Below are positions 26,335 through 35,152 of a DNA stretch of 45,957 nt, piece by piece. The notes beneath the pieces are model-generated. The model had not been told where the DNA came from, did no database searches, and was given only the letters and a program-made list of their open reading frames with translations. This DNA comes from Bacillota bacterium (lineage in GTDB: Bacteria > Bacillota > Clostridia > Peptostreptococcales > Anaerovoracaceae). Each line of letters starts with the position of its first letter. Position 1 is the stretch's first letter. The translations under genes were made by a program, and so were the position numbers. The DNA lies in NCBI GenBank assembly GCA_029101005.1, contig JAQXQE010000016.1, positions 1 to 45,957 on the forward strand, given 5' to 3'.

Positions 26335-26607
26335 CTACTTTCTCTTACCGTCAGCAACGTGACCCTTGTAAGTTCTTGTTGGAGCAAACTCACCGAGTCT
26401 GTGTCCAACCATATCCTCTGTGATATATACAGGCACATGCTTGCGTCCGTCATGAACAGCGATTGTGTGTCCGATCATCTGAGGGAAAATTGTTGATGGT
26501 CTGGACCATGTCTTAATTACGTTCTTCTCGTTAGCCGCATTCATCTCTTCGATTCTCTTGATGAGCTTCTTATCAACGAAAGGGCCTTTCTTAAGCGATC
26601 TTCCCAT
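26335..26607 (-). CDS. rpsS: 30S ribosomal protein S19
   Basis: A protein of 90 residues in the 30S head ([20 protein letters not shown]). It has [20 protein letters not shown], then [20 protein letters not shown] and [10 protein letters not shown], almost invariant in bacteria. Normal length; 14 bp after rplB. Confidence 0.98.
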   Translation of the reverse strand: MGRSLKKGPFVDKKLIKRIEEMNAANEKNVIKTWSRPSTIFPQMIGHTIAVHDGRKHVPVYITEDMVGHRLGEFAPTRTYKGHVADGKRK

Positions 26608-26621
26608 TATTTGCTCCTTCC

Positions 26622-27455
26622 CTACTTGCTATTTCTTCTTCTAACGATGTACTTGTTAGAATCCTTATTCTTCTTACGTGTCTTGTATCCAAGAGCAGGC
26701 TTACCCCATGGAGTAACAGGTCCCTTACGACCGATTGGAGCTCTACCCTCTCCACCACCGTGTGGGTGATCGTTAGGGTTCATTACAGAACCTCTTACTG
26801 TAGGTCTCCATCCCATGTGTCTCTTTCTACCAGCCTTACCGATGCTGATGTTGCCGTGGTCCGCATTTCCTACCTCGCCGATTGTGGCTCTGCAGTTCAT
26901 TCTAACCATTCTTACCTCGCCGGATGGGAGTCTTACCTGAGCGTAATCTCCTTCCTTAGCCATCAGCTGAGCGCCGTTACCTGCTGATCTTACGAGCTGA
27001 GCACCCTTACCAGGCTTGAGCTCGATGTTGTGGATAATTGTTCCCAGAGGAATGTTAGCAATTGGAAGTGCGTTTCCTGGCTTGATATCTGCTGCTGCAC
27101 CTGACTCTACAACGTCGCCAACCTTAAGGTTCTTAGGAGCGATGATGTATCTCTTCTCACCATCTGCATAAGCGAGGAGTGCGATGTTAGCAGTTCTGTT
27201 TGGATCGTACTCGATTGTCTTAACTGTAGCTGGAATACCGTCCTTGTTTCTCTTGAAGTCGATGATTCTGTACTTAGGTCTGTATCCGCCACCTCTGTGT
27301 CTTACTGTGATCTTACCTCTTACGTTTCTTCCTGAGTGCTTCTTGAGAGTAACTGTAAGAGACTTCTCCGGTGTCTTAGTAGTGATTTCCTCAAATGTGG
27401 AAACAGTCATACCTCTGAGGCCCGGTGTTATTGGTTTATATTTCTTAATTCCCAT
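26622..27455 (-). CDS. rplB: 50S ribosomal protein L2
   Basis: A protein of 277 residues, essential for subunit joining and the peptidyl transferase region. Landmarks are [20 protein letters not shown], the RNA-binding core [20 protein letters not shown], and the C-terminal [20 protein letters not shown] with the conserved histidine (H229 equivalent in E. coli). Confidence 0.98.
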   Translation of the reverse strand: MGIKKYKPITPGLRGMTVSTFEEITTKTPEKSLTVTLKKHSGRNVRGKITVRHRGGGYRPKYRIIDFKRNKDGIPATVKTIEYDPNRTANIALLAYADGEKRYIIAPKNLKVGDVVESGAAADIKPGNALPIANIPLGTIIHNIELKPGKGAQLVRSAGNGAQLMAKEGDYAQVRLPSGEVRMVRMNCRATIGEVGNADHGNISIGKAGRKRHMGWRPTVRGSVMNPNDHPHGGGEGRAPIGRKGPVTPWGKPALGYKTRKKNKDSNKYIVRRRNSK

Positions 27456-27473
27456 TGTCTTGCCTCCTTATAA

Positions 27474-27764
27474 TTACATGCTCTCGAAGAGCTCGATTTC
27501 CTTGCTGTCAGGAGTGAGTGTAACTACAGCCTTCTTGTATGAAGGAGTTGTTCCGAACTTCAGTCCTACTCTCTTCTTCTTACCGCTTACGTTTGAAACG
27601 TTAACCTTAGCTACCTCTACGCCGAAGATCTCCTCAACAGCCTTTCTAACCTCTGTCTTGTTAGCGTCCTTCGCAACCTTGAACACATACTTCTTGCTCT
27701 CAGCAAGCTCCATACTGTTCTCAGTAATGATAGGTCTGATAATTACGTCGTAACCAGTCTTCAT
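27474..27764 (-). CDS. rplW: 50S ribosomal protein L23
   Basis: A protein of 96 residues at the tunnel exit, the trigger factor and SRP docking site. Landmarks are [20 protein letters not shown] and [20 protein letters not shown], then [14 protein letters not shown]. Its ATG overlaps the rplD stop by one base. Confidence 0.97.
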   Translation of the reverse strand: MKTGYDVIIRPIITENSMELAESKKYVFKVAKDANKTEVRKAVEEIFGVEVAKVNVSNVSGKKKRVGLKFGTTPSYKKAVVTLTPDSKEIELFESM

Positions 27765-28393
27765 TATGCGTATACCTCCTCAATTCTCTCAGCTGCTGCC
27801 TTAGTGAGAACCAGGCTGTAATGATTTACGATCTCATATACGTTCATGGTGCTTACCAGTGCAGTTCTTACGCCAGGGATGTTTGAAGCAGACTTAACAA
27901 CGTTAGCGTCCTTCTCATCCATAACGATAAGAGCCTTCTTCTGAGCATTGATGTTAGCGAGAACCTTAACCATTTCCTTTGTCTTTGGCTCCTCGAACTT
28001 AAGCTCATCTACAACGATCAGCTCATTGTCTGCAACCTTAGCTGAAAGTACAGACTTGAGAGCGAGTCTCTTCAGCTTCTTGTTGAGGCTGTATCTGTAG
28101 CTTCTTGGCTTTGGTGCGAATACAACTCCTCCACCGATCTGTGATGGGTCTGTTGTGCTTCCCTGTCTGTGGCGACCTGTTCCCTTCTGTCTGAAAGGCT
28201 TACGGCCTCCTCCTCTTACTTCGCCTCTATCCTTAGCGGACTGAGTTCCTTGTCTCTGGTTTGCTAAGTAGTTCTTAACTACGGCCTGAACAGCATACTC
28301 ACTTGGCTCGATACCGAAGATTGCATCATTCAGTGTGATCTCGCCAACTGCCTCGCCGGCCATGTTCAGTACTTTTACCTGTGCCATTTCCAA
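27764..28393 (-). CDS. rplD: 50S ribosomal protein L4
   Basis: A protein of 209 residues; its loop reaches the exit tunnel constriction. The loop shows [20 protein letters not shown], then [20 protein letters not shown] and [12 protein letters not shown]. In E. coli L4 also controls the S10 operon. The long rpsJ leader here would allow something similar but does not prove it. Confidence 0.97.
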   Translation of the reverse strand: MEMAQVKVLNMAGEAVGEITLNDAIFGIEPSEYAVQAVVKNYLANQRQGTQSAKDRGEVRGGGRKPFRQKGTGRHRQGSTTDPSQIGGGVVFAPKPRSYRYSLNKKLKRLALKSVLSAKVADNELIVVDELKFEEPKTKEMVKVLANINAQKKALIVMDEKDANVVKSASNIPGVRTALVSTMNVYEIVNHYSLVLTKAAAERIEEVYA

Positions 28394-28407
28394 ATCCTCC
28401 TTTCCGC

Positions 28408-29040
28408 TTACTTCTGACCCTTAACAGCTGCTGTGATCTTTACGAGGCCACCCTTCTTACCGGGAATAGCACCCTTGATCATCATCAGGTTGCGGTCAGC
28501 GATTACTTTAACGAGTACTACGTTCTGAACTGTAACAGTGTCTCTGCCCATTCTTCCAGGAGCCTTGTTTCCCTTGAAGACTCTTGAAGGATATGTTCCG
28601 GCAGCAAGAGCTCCAGCCAGTCTCTTATGCTTTGAACCGTGTGTCATAGGTCCTCTGTGGTGGCCGTGTCTCTTGATGTTACCCTGGGTACCCTTACCCT
28701 TTGAAGTTCCAACAACGTCGAGCTTCATGCCTTCCTCGAAATCAGCTACTGTGATCTCCTGGCCGAGCTCATAAGCCTCTCCCTCTTCTACTCTGAACTC
28801 AGCAACGTACTTCTTAGGTGTTACGCCTGCCTTCTCAAAGTGTCCAGTCATTGGCTTGTTGACTCTCTGTGGCTTCTGGTCCTCGAAACCAACCTGAACA
28901 GCATTGTAGCCGTCAGTCTCAACTGTCTTCACCTGAAGAACAGTCTCAGGACCTGCCTCAACGACGGTTACAGGTACTACTGTTCCGTCCTCTGCGAAAA
29001 TCTGAGTCATTCCGATTTTCTTTCCGAGCAGTGTTTTCAT
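28408..29040 (-). CDS. rplC: 50S ribosomal protein L3
   Basis: A protein of 210 residues, an early assembly protein next to the peptidyl transferase centre. Landmarks are LLGKKIGMTQIFAEDGTVVP, VVGTSKGKGTQGNIKRHGHH, then RGPMTHGSKHKRLAGALAAG and the site of the modified Gln region KNPGR-like RMGRDTVTVQNVVLVKVIAD. It has a TAGGAGGAA site and follows rpsJ by 85 bp. Confidence 0.98.
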   Translation of the reverse strand: MKTLLGKKIGMTQIFAEDGTVVPVTVVEAGPETVLQVKTVETDGYNAVQVGFEDQKPQRVNKPMTGHFEKAGVTPKKYVAEFRVEEGEAYELGQEITVADFEEGMKLDVVGTSKGKGTQGNIKRHGHHRGPMTHGSKHKRLAGALAAGTYPSRVFKGNKAPGRMGRDTVTVQNVVLVKVIADRNLMMIKGAIPGKKGGLVKITAAVKGQK

Positions 29041-29125
29041 ATTTTTCCTCCTACTTCATTACAGCGGATCACTCTGGTTTGGAGCTGCTTGAATCTCCCT
29101 CTCATGTGATCTTCCTAAATCTAGC

Positions 29126-29437
29126 TTAGAGCTTGATCTCGATGTCTACTCCAGCAGGCAGATCGAGCTTTGTGAGAGCCTCAGCTGTCTTGCTTGTTGC
29201 ATTTGTGACATCGATGAGTCTCTTGTGTGTTCTCTGCTCAAACTGCTCTCTTGAGTCCTTGTACTTATGTACAGCTCTGATGATTGTAACAACTTCCTTC
29301 TCAGTTGGAAGAGGAATTGGTCCAGAAACATCAGCGCCTGTCTTCTTAACAGTCTCAACGATCTTCGCTGCTGACTTGTCGAGAAGAGCGTGATCATAAG
29401 CCTTCATTCTGATTCTAATCTTCTGTAATTCGCTCAT
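29126..29437 (-). CDS. rpsJ: 30S ribosomal protein S10 (NusE)
   Basis: A protein of 103 residues, in the 30S head, and also the antitermination factor NusE that links transcription and translation through NusB and NusG. Landmarks are [20 protein letters not shown] and [20 protein letters not shown], then [15 protein letters not shown]. It is the first gene of the superoperon, after a leader of about 225 bases, with an AAGGAGG site. Confidence 0.98.
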   Translation of the reverse strand: MSELQKIRIRMKAYDHALLDKSAAKIVETVKKTGADVSGPIPLPTEKEVVTIIRAVHKYKDSREQFEQRTHKRLIDVTNATSKTAEALTKLDLPAGVDIEIKL

Positions 29438-29662
29438 TAGTTTAGATCCTCCTTGTTTTTTGTACTAATTGTCGCTATTGCTTGTACAGGACTTCGCTTT
29501 CCTTGAAATTACGCGATTTCGCCTTTCACACTCTTTCGTGCGTTTCCTATGCGAATGCGCACACGAAAAAAGCGAACCCTTCGCCCCCATCTAGTGAGGA
29601 CAATTCTCAGCAGGAGTTATCCGATAGCGCGGTAACCTTCTGCCTCATCGCATTAAACAAGC
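29438..29662 (-). promoter_or_regulatory. Long 5' leader of the S10 operon
   Basis: About 225 bases lie between the predicted transcription start and the rpsJ ATG. A branched hairpin spans 29518-29576: outer TTCGC/GCGAA, and inner 8 bp (29535-29542 with 29560-29567, one G-U on the minus strand). No T run follows. It is a plausible place for autogenous control or antitermination assembly; which ligand is unknown. Confidence 0.5.
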
Positions 29663-29668
29663 TGTTAT

Positions 29669-29697
29669 ATTATATGCAATGGCAAGGGATTATGCAA
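29669..29697 (-). promoter_or_regulatory. Main promoter of the S10-spc-alpha superoperon
   Basis: TTGCAT (29697-29692), exactly 17 bases, then a perfect TATAAT (29674-29669) on the minus strand. The start would be near 29662. Confidence 0.88.
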
Positions 29698-29936
29698 GGG
29701 GGTTTGCGAAAATTTTTTCAATGAATTTTCGAGGGTTTTGAAAGCAAAAATCCAGTGTTTTCAAGGGTTTGCGAGCCCTACCCCTTTACACCGTTATTGG
29801 CGTTTCCTCAATTTCGATGTTTCGCATAAATATTGTGGTTTTTCCTTGTTTTGCACGACAATATATAGGATTATGATGGGTAATTTATTGCGCTAAAGCG
29901 TTGCTGTACGGCAGGTTGCGGGCGTTGCGACACAAG
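29698..29936. other. Non-coding region upstream of the S10 promoter
   Basis: About 240 bp with no credible gene. It is rich in T and A tracts. The phrase GGGTTTGCGA occurs twice (near 29700 and 29773), and an inverted pair ATATTGT/ACAATAT is at 29830-29836 and 29858-29864. AT tracts near the promoter could act as an UP element. I see no other feature. Confidence 0.5.
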
Positions 29937-29964
29937 AAAAGACAGAGCTTGCGCTCTGTCTTTT
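29937..29964 (-). terminator. Terminator of the mtaB-hinT operon
   Basis: A 12-bp perfect stem (AAAAGACAGAGC with GCTCTGTCTTTT), loop of 4, followed by CTTGT on the minus strand. It lies 20 bp past the hinT stop and insulates the S10 promoter. Confidence 0.9.
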
Positions 29965-29984
29965 ACCTCATATTAATATCGAAA

Positions 29985-30326
29985 TTAGCCCGGTGGCCAC
30001 AGAAGTGATCTCTTGCCGAGAATGTGAATGTGCAGGTGTGGCACGGTCTGTCCGCCGTCCTCGCCTGTGTTGATTACGCATCTGTAACCATTATCCAGAC
30101 CCTCTGATGCAGCAATCTCCTTAATCTTGAGCATCATGTGAGCGATAAGCTCAGCATCTCCGCACTCAAGCTCGTTGAGGCTTCCAATATGCTTCTTAGG
30201 TACGAGGAGCATGTGAACTGGTGCCTGTGGCGACGCATCGCGGAAGCATGCGCAGAGCTCATCCTCATATACCATGTCTGTAGGAATCTGTCCGTTAGCT
30301 AGCATGCAGAAAATACAATCTTCCAT
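29985..30326 (-). CDS. hinT: HIT-family nucleotide-binding protein (HinT-like)
   Basis: A protein of 113 residues, usual for Hint hydrolases, which cleave purine nucleoside phosphoramidates and aminoacyl-adenylates. The histidine triad is HLHIHIL with H97, H99 and H101. The N-terminus has the C4/C7 pair of zinc-type HIT proteins (DCIFCMLANG). It ends with LLWPPG, as usual. It begins 1 bp after the mtaB stop, so the two are co-translated. Confidence 0.93.
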   Translation of the reverse strand: MEDCIFCMLANGQIPTDMVYEDELCACFRDASPQAPVHMLLVPKKHIGSLNELECGDAELIAHMMLKIKEIAASEGLDNGYRCVINTGEDGGQTVPHLHIHILGKRSLLWPPG

Positions 30327-30327
30327 C

Positions 30328-31704
30328 TTATTCTCCTTTCTCGCTTACCCTTCCCAGGCAACCGTCTTCATAGGCGTCCATTAGCTGCACGGTGACGAAC
30401 TCGCCAATTGGGAGTTCCTCCGCCACATCTTCAATGTATACCTTAATGTAGTTATCAGTATAACCCGTAACCAGTCCGCCGTCACGCTCTTCTGTCAGTA
30501 CCTTGTGCGAAACTTTGCGATTGGCCTCGATAAAAGCCGCTGCGCTCGCTTCTCCCGCCGCAATAAGGCGGTCGATGCGCTCAGCTTTAACTTCTCCGCG
30601 CACAGGGTCTTTCATACTTGCGCCGACTGTTCCCCTTCTAGGCGAATAGCGGAAGGCGTGGACTCTACCGAACATGCTGTGCTCGACAAGCTTAAGCGAG
30701 TCCTCGAAATCCTCCTCTGTCTCACCAGGGAATCCGACAATAATATCTGTAGTAATACCGTACAGAGGATCGAAGCGTCTAATAGCATCGACGATGTCCA
30801 TATACTCCTCTGCAGTGTAATGTCTGTTCATAGCAGCAATTACGGAAGTGCTGCCACTCTGAGCCGAAAGATGAAGGTGATGACACAACTTACGGAAACG
30901 TATGATGCGCTCCACGTGTTCCTTATCTACTACAGTTGGCTCAAGCGAACTGAGCCTTATGCGAAAGTCCATATCTATGTCATCAAGTCTCGAGAGAACA
31001 GCCTCCATAGGAGTCATATCCTCCTCGCCTTCGAGTCTGTCGAAACTATAGCCCTCCTCTGTTCCGTACAGAGCAGTATTGATGCCAGTAAGAATCAGTT
31101 CCTTGAAGCCTTTATCGAGAAGAAGCTTTGCTTCCTCTATGATAGCCTCGAGCGGTCTGCTTCTAACCGGTCCTCTTGCGTATGGAATCAGGCAGTACGA
31201 ACAGAAGCGGTCGCAACCCTCCTGAATCTTGATATAGGCTCGCGAGGTTCCGAGTTCGCTCGATACGACATTGCCCATATCCTCGAAGTAGTTGAGTTCT
31301 GACCTTCCAAGAACCTTAACCTCAGATCCGTCTGCTTCTGCCTCTGCAGTTCCATTGATTCTGCGCTCATACTCGGCGAAGACCTTGTCGCAAATCTCTG
31401 ACTTCAATCCGTTGCCGATTACCATATCGACTTCATCCATAGCGATGATCTCATCCGCCGCAACCTGAGCATAGCAACCCGTAACAAGCACAAAGGCGTT
31501 CGGATTAGCGGATTTCATCCTTCTTATATACTGTCTTGATTTGCGGTCAGCGATATTTGTAACTGTGCACGTATTGACGATATATACATCTGCTGCTTCG
31601 TTCTCCGAGACACTCTCTGCGCCTCTAGCCTCGAAAGCCTCACGCATAGCCTCTGTCTCATACTGATTAACCTTGCAGCCAAGTGTATGGAAAGCAACTC
31701 TCAT
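30328..31704 (-). CDS. mtaB: tRNA threonylcarbamoyladenosine methylthiotransferase MtaB
   Basis: A protein of 458 residues. It converts t6A37 to ms2t6A37 in tRNAs reading ANN codons. The UPF0004 domain binds one 4Fe-4S cluster with C10, C46 and C77 (TLGCKVNQYE, NTCTVTN, TGCYAQ). The radical SAM site is CDRFCSYC (C164, C168, C171). A TRAM RNA-binding domain ends the protein (from about 395). The sequence after the triad, LIPYARGPVRSR, is the MtaB type and not the MiaB type. It lies between an acidic-tailed membrane protein and hinT. Confidence 0.95.
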   Translation of the reverse strand: MRVAFHTLGCKVNQYETEAMREAFEARGAESVSENEAADVYIVNTCTVTNIADRKSRQYIRRMKSANPNAFVLVTGCYAQVAADEIIAMDEVDMVIGNGLKSEICDKVFAEYERRINGTAEAEADGSEVKVLGRSELNYFEDMGNVVSSELGTSRAYIKIQEGCDRFCSYCLIPYARGPVRSRPLEAIIEEAKLLLDKGFKELILTGINTALYGTEEGYSFDRLEGEEDMTPMEAVLSRLDDIDMDFRIRLSSLEPTVVDKEHVERIIRFRKLCHHLHLSAQSGSTSVIAAMNRHYTAEEYMDIVDAIRRFDPLYGITTDIIVGFPGETEEDFEDSLKLVEHSMFGRVHAFRYSPRRGTVGASMKDPVRGEVKAERIDRLIAAGEASAAAFIEANRKVSHKVLTEERDGGLVTGYTDNYIKVYIEDVAEELPIGEFVTVQLMDAYEDGCLGRVSEKGE

Positions 31705-31707
31705 TGC

Positions 31708-32448
31708 TTACTCCTCAACCTCAATCTCAATGATGTCTGACTCAGGCTCGCCAAGTGGCACCTCGAACTCGAGTTCGCCGCCATCCATATCTGGCTCGCA
31801 CACGAACTCAACCTCAGTCTCCTCTACTGGTTCAGCAACAACCTCAACAACAGGCTGCTCCTCTGCTGCCATCTCTGCCGCTACTGCAGCTGCAGCTGCT
31901 TCAGCGAATGCTGAGCTTGGCTCTGGCTTGCTAGCCTCATCTGCTGGGTGTACTTCGAAATCAACTACTGTAACTCTTGGCTCCTTATTAGCCGTTCTTC
32001 CAGCAAAGTCAGGCTCAACAAAACCGTTCTCTCTCATCTTTGTTGCTACGATTGAATATCCAATACCGCTAAGACAAAATATTGATGAGATAACCATTGA
32101 TGCAGTTGTGCCGTATTTCTGTGCCATAACACAGCAGAGTACTACAGCGTATACATATCCTGCGAAGCTCGCGAATCCGCCTACCGCAGGGATTGATGAT
32201 GCGATCGGATAAAGTGCAAGGATCCACTTTGTGTATTCAGGGATAACCAGCTGGTTTCCCTTGAGTTCTTCCTCGAGAATCTCTCCGAGGCAGTACATAT
32301 TAAGGAAAGGAACCCAAGCCTTGAACGTCTGCTCATATCCCTTTACCTGCATAAGCTTCATGATACCGTATGCATTGACAATGTAGAAAACTCCTACGAA
32401 GAGGAAAATAACTGCCAATGAGAAAAGTGCTGCGAGAAGTGTAAACAT
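31708..32448 (-). CDS. Membrane protein with acidic cytoplasmic tail, unknown function
   Basis: A protein of 246 residues. Hydrophobic segments lie at about 3-27, 73-105 (one or two passes) and 112-133. A soluble loop holds FKAWVPFLNMYCLGEILEEE, in the style of DUF5684-like small membrane proteins. From about 150 the chain is a low-complexity tail rich in A, E and V that ends in ESDIIEIEVEE. The tail contains GGELEFEVPLGEPESD, close to text in the tail of the PC4-like protein at 34318. It has its own good promoter and is followed 3 bp later by mtaB. I do not know what it does. Confidence 0.75.
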   Translation of the reverse strand: MFTLLAALFSLAVIFLFVGVFYIVNAYGIMKLMQVKGYEQTFKAWVPFLNMYCLGEILEEELKGNQLVIPEYTKWILALYPIASSIPAVGGFASFAGYVYAVVLCCVMAQKYGTTASMVISSIFCLSGIGYSIVATKMRENGFVEPDFAGRTANKEPRVTVVDFEVHPADEASKPEPSSAFAEAAAAAVAAEMAAEEQPVVEVVAEPVEETEVEFVCEPDMDGGELEFEVPLGEPESDIIEIEVEE

Positions 32449-32537
32449 CTATACCTCCAAATGTGTCTATTCTAAGGCCATATCGAGCCACCCCAATGGG
32501 CAAACCCAGCCTTTAACATCTATTATTACAATAAAAA

Positions 32538-32566
32538 ATTCTATCACAGCCACATAGGGTATTCAA
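32538..32566 (-). promoter_or_regulatory. Promoter of the membrane protein-mtaB-hinT operon
   Basis: TTGAAT (32566-32561), exactly 17 bases, then TAGAAT (32543-32538) on the minus strand, immediately after the adhesin gene stop at 32569. The leader to the ATG at 32448 is about 83 bases. No terminator is visible between the adhesin gene and this promoter. Confidence 0.75.
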
Positions 32567-32568
32567 GA

Positions 32569-34317
32569 TTATCGCTCTCTGCAACGCTTGATCAGAATAA
32601 GATCCGCAGCTGTAATGCACACTGCCAGAATCACTGTCAGCATCAGCAACATCTTGAGATTTGTCTCATCTCCTGTATCCGGCACGTCTACTACCGGCTT
32701 CTCCGGATAGTTGACGCTCGTATAGGTGTATCTGAGTTCCGCCTTGTCCTCTGCTGGCACGAGCGTCAGTTCGTGCACTTCGCCATCGAGTATATACCCG
32801 TCAGGCGCCTCAATCTCCTGCACTGTATATTTGCCTGGCGGCATCGCTTCAGTCTCAGCGCGTCCGTCCACGTCTGTGGTTAGTTCAATTACCTCCTCTC
32901 CCGCTCTGTAGAGCACCTCGTCGCTGCCCCAGTCTCTGATATCCTCTGCAGCTTTAATCGAGAAAACCGCTCCTTCGAGCGCATATTCTTTGCCGTCTTT
33001 CTCTCCTTTCTTATCCAATATTATATATACGCGCTGCTTACTGTTCGCGAACTCGATCTCTGTATCCCCTTCCACGAAGTCAATTATTCCTACTTCGTCG
33101 CTCAAGCTATAGCCATTCGGAGCCTTGGTTTCGACTACACAGTAGAAATGTCCTGGCAGCAGTCTGTCTGCAACCTGCACTTTGCCGCTAAGGCCTGTTG
33201 TGTATGTTGGTTCGTCGGTTAGGGCGGCGCGAAGCTCTGCCGCGCTGTTAAGCGGTGGCTGTGCTTCGCCGTTGTCGTCGCCGCCGGTGTTGCTTTCGCT
33301 TTCGTCATCGGCGGACAGTGCCATCGGCTCTGGCGCGGGCATTTCGATTAGCGCAAAGGTGGCACCGGACAGTTTGCGACCTGTGTCAGCATCGATTTTG
33401 GTGATTATCAGCTCGGGTCTTCCTTGCCAATTGATGGTAAGCCTTGTGCTCTCGGCTGCATCCTGCACGTAGTCAAGCCTTGTCAGATCCTGCATTCCAG
33501 TGCTCGCAGTCACATACACGAGTGGCTGCAGTGTGTATCCGCGTCCTTTGACCTCGCTTGTCTCCACTTCACTGAATTGGCCTTCGCTTCTTATATAAAA
33601 GCTATCGCCGGCTTCCAGCGTAACTTCTCCGGTCAGTCCGACATCGCTATCGTCGCGCACGAGCAGGCAGCCCTCGGGCACGGTCACAGTCAGGCTTCCA
33701 CCCGTGCCCGTCACATCGATGCTCTCGCTTCTCTCAGCATCGATGGCGCCGTCGTAGTACGAGCTCACCACCGTTCTGCTGAACTTGAGCTCGACCGACG
33801 GCGCGGGCTGCCCGTTCACGAATTTTCTGAATTCCACAAGCCCCGGCACAAAATTATAAGTACCAACTGGCTGCGCTTTCGAATACACCTCCGACAGCAG
33901 AAGCGAAGTGAGCGTGATACCCTGCTTCATACCACTGAAACCCTTCCACTGGCCGGGTCCTTCCCAACCATAATAGAGAATTTTGCGAACCCCAGTGTTG
34001 CGATAAACCTTCTCACTAAGCGATGTGCCCGTCGGCGGACTCTCCTTCGAATGCTCCATGCAGAACGCTGTCTTGCCATTCACCGTAAAATGCCCAACGC
34101 GCACTTTGCCTTCCGATGTATCCGTCCACAGCGGTCCCAGATAGTTGACCGTGGCCGCCGCATGTGCCTGCACCGTACTTCCGATGCATACGCCAACGCA
34201 AATCACCAGCGCAACCACCACCCGCGCCAACGCCAAGCGCCAACCCGCGCATTGCGCAGCGACGCATTGCGAGCCGCTCACACGCAGCCCCGCACACTGC
34301 CTACTGCTCACCCGCAT
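32569..34317 (-). CDS. Sortase-anchored surface adhesin with Cna_B isopeptide domains
   Basis: A protein of 582 residues. A long N-terminal extension (1-27, rich in C, R and Q) precedes a hydrophobic signal core (28-50) and a site near QAHA-AA. Residues 65-155 (TAFCMEHSKESPPTG, then KILYYGWEGPGQW, then GITLTSLLLSEVY) resemble N-terminal domains of Cys-containing surface proteins. C86 could form a thioester, but no clear TQxA partner is seen. Two Cna_B domains follow, with likely isopeptide K307/E396 and K436 or K437/E501 (ETKAPNGYSL, QEIEAPDGYIL). The first has an acidic insert (335-365). The end is VVDVPDTGDE, a membrane segment and KRCRER: a class D/B-like sorting signal with valine in place of leucine. 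The start follows the PC4-like gene's stop directly, so translation is coupled. No sortase is in the window. Confidence 0.88.
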   Translation of the reverse strand: MRVSSRQCAGLRVSGSQCVAAQCAGWRLALARVVVALVICVGVCIGSTVQAHAAATVNYLGPLWTDTSEGKVRVGHFTVNGKTAFCMEHSKESPPTGTSLSEKVYRNTGVRKILYYGWEGPGQWKGFSGMKQGITLTSLLLSEVYSKAQPVGTYNFVPGLVEFRKFVNGQPAPSVELKFSRTVVSSYYDGAIDAERSESIDVTGTGGSLTVTVPEGCLLVRDDSDVGLTGEVTLEAGDSFYIRSEGQFSEVETSEVKGRGYTLQPLVYVTASTGMQDLTRLDYVQDAAESTRLTINWQGRPELIITKIDADTGRKLSGATFALIEMPAPEPMALSADDESESNTGGDDNGEAQPPLNSAAELRAALTDEPTYTTGLSGKVQVADRLLPGHFYCVVETKAPNGYSLSDEVGIIDFVEGDTEIEFANSKQRVYIILDKKGEKDGKEYALEGAVFSIKAAEDIRDWGSDEVLYRAGEEVIELTTDVDGRAETEAMPPGKYTVQEIEAPDGYILDGEVHELTLVPAEDKAELRYTYTSVNYPEKPVVDVPDTGDETNLKMLLMLTVILAVCITAADLILIKRCRER

Positions 34318-34911
34318 CTATTCCATCACCTCCCCCGTCTCCTCATCAATCAGCAGAGTCGGCTCCACGTTCTCCATTTCCTCGCTGTCCACAGCTTCGC
34401 ACTCTACTACTTCGGTCTCTGCCACTCTGGTCTCTGCTACTTCGGTATCTGCCACCTCAGAAATTGGCACCTCTGACTCAAACTCCAGTCCACCTGATGC
34501 ATTCTCATAGTTCAATCCAAGCTGGCTGTACTCAGTATCCGCATTGCCCATCACCTCGTCTGCATCGACCATAGCTTCTTCCATTGTCTGCGCCTTCTTC
34601 TCGGCCATCGCTCTCTGGCGTTCCTCTTCTCTCGCAGCAAGCTTATTCATTCTTCCCTGGAGCCAATCAGCAATCATCTCCGCCGCGCAGCGCGCCTCGT
34701 CCTCGTGAAGAGTAATTCCACGCGACATATGCTCATGCTCAGGATCCCAATCTCTTATATCGAACTTCGGCGCGCCCTCATTCCATGCAACAATATTTAC
34801 TTCCTTCCTCCACCCTGTCTGATATTCAGTGATTACACCGATATGCGATGTGATAGAGAAAGCGATTTCTCCGTTTCCATTGTTTCTACCTTTTCTATAA
34901 CCACCACTCAT
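34318..34911 (-). CDS. PC4/YdbC-like ssDNA-binding protein with acidic repeat tail
   Basis: A protein of 197 residues from the ATG at 34911, with an AAGGAGGT site. Residues 15-85 match the bacterial YdbC/PC4 fold (IAFSITSHIGVITEYQTGWR, then KEVNIVAWNEGAPKFDIRDW and HMSRGITLHEDEA). These are dimeric single-stranded nucleic-acid-binding proteins. Residues 86-115 are a charged helix (REEERQRAMAEKKA). Residues 120-197 are acidic, with a small repeat VADTEV, VAETRV, VAETEV. The frame continues upstream to 35034, but this has no better ribosome site. The adhesin gene begins at the next base. Why a ssDNA-binding protein is coupled to an adhesin is unknown. Confidence 0.82.
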   Translation of the reverse strand: MSGGYRKGRNNGNGEIAFSITSHIGVITEYQTGWRKEVNIVAWNEGAPKFDIRDWDPEHEHMSRGITLHEDEARCAAEMIADWLQGRMNKLAAREEERQRAMAEKKAQTMEEAMVDADEVMGNADTEYSQLGLNYENASGGLEFESEVPISEVADTEVAETRVAETEVVECEAVDSEEMENVEPTLLIDEETGEVME

Positions 34912-35152
34912 AATGATCTTTACCTCCTTGTCAGCCTTTCGGCGTATTTCTTCTATATTCAGGAAGCGCAGCACCATTGCCGGCACTCTGTTTCTCTTTT
35001 GTTGAAGATTCGTGCTGCACTTCTCACATTGCAATCTTACTGTTGGCTTCTTTCGCCCTCAAACAACAGAGTCACCCATTCCGACATTCCAGTCACTTTG
35101 CAATTCGTATTGATTTGCTTCGTTTCGTCTGCCTTTCAGAGGCCGAACTAGT

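Noticed and set aside
29820-29875. A third, decayed copy of the palindromic element before the S10 promoter
   Set aside because: It has an ATATTGT/ACAATAT pair and GGGTTTGCGA phrases, but lacks the linker and the 52-bp spacing. Similarity is within what AT-rich sequence gives by chance.
34912-35034. Longer start for the PC4-like protein with a CxxC motif (MQCEKC)
   Set aside because: The ATG at 34911 has AAGGAGGT and begins close to the conserved fold. The extra part has no visible ribosome site and no family support, though it cannot be fully excluded.
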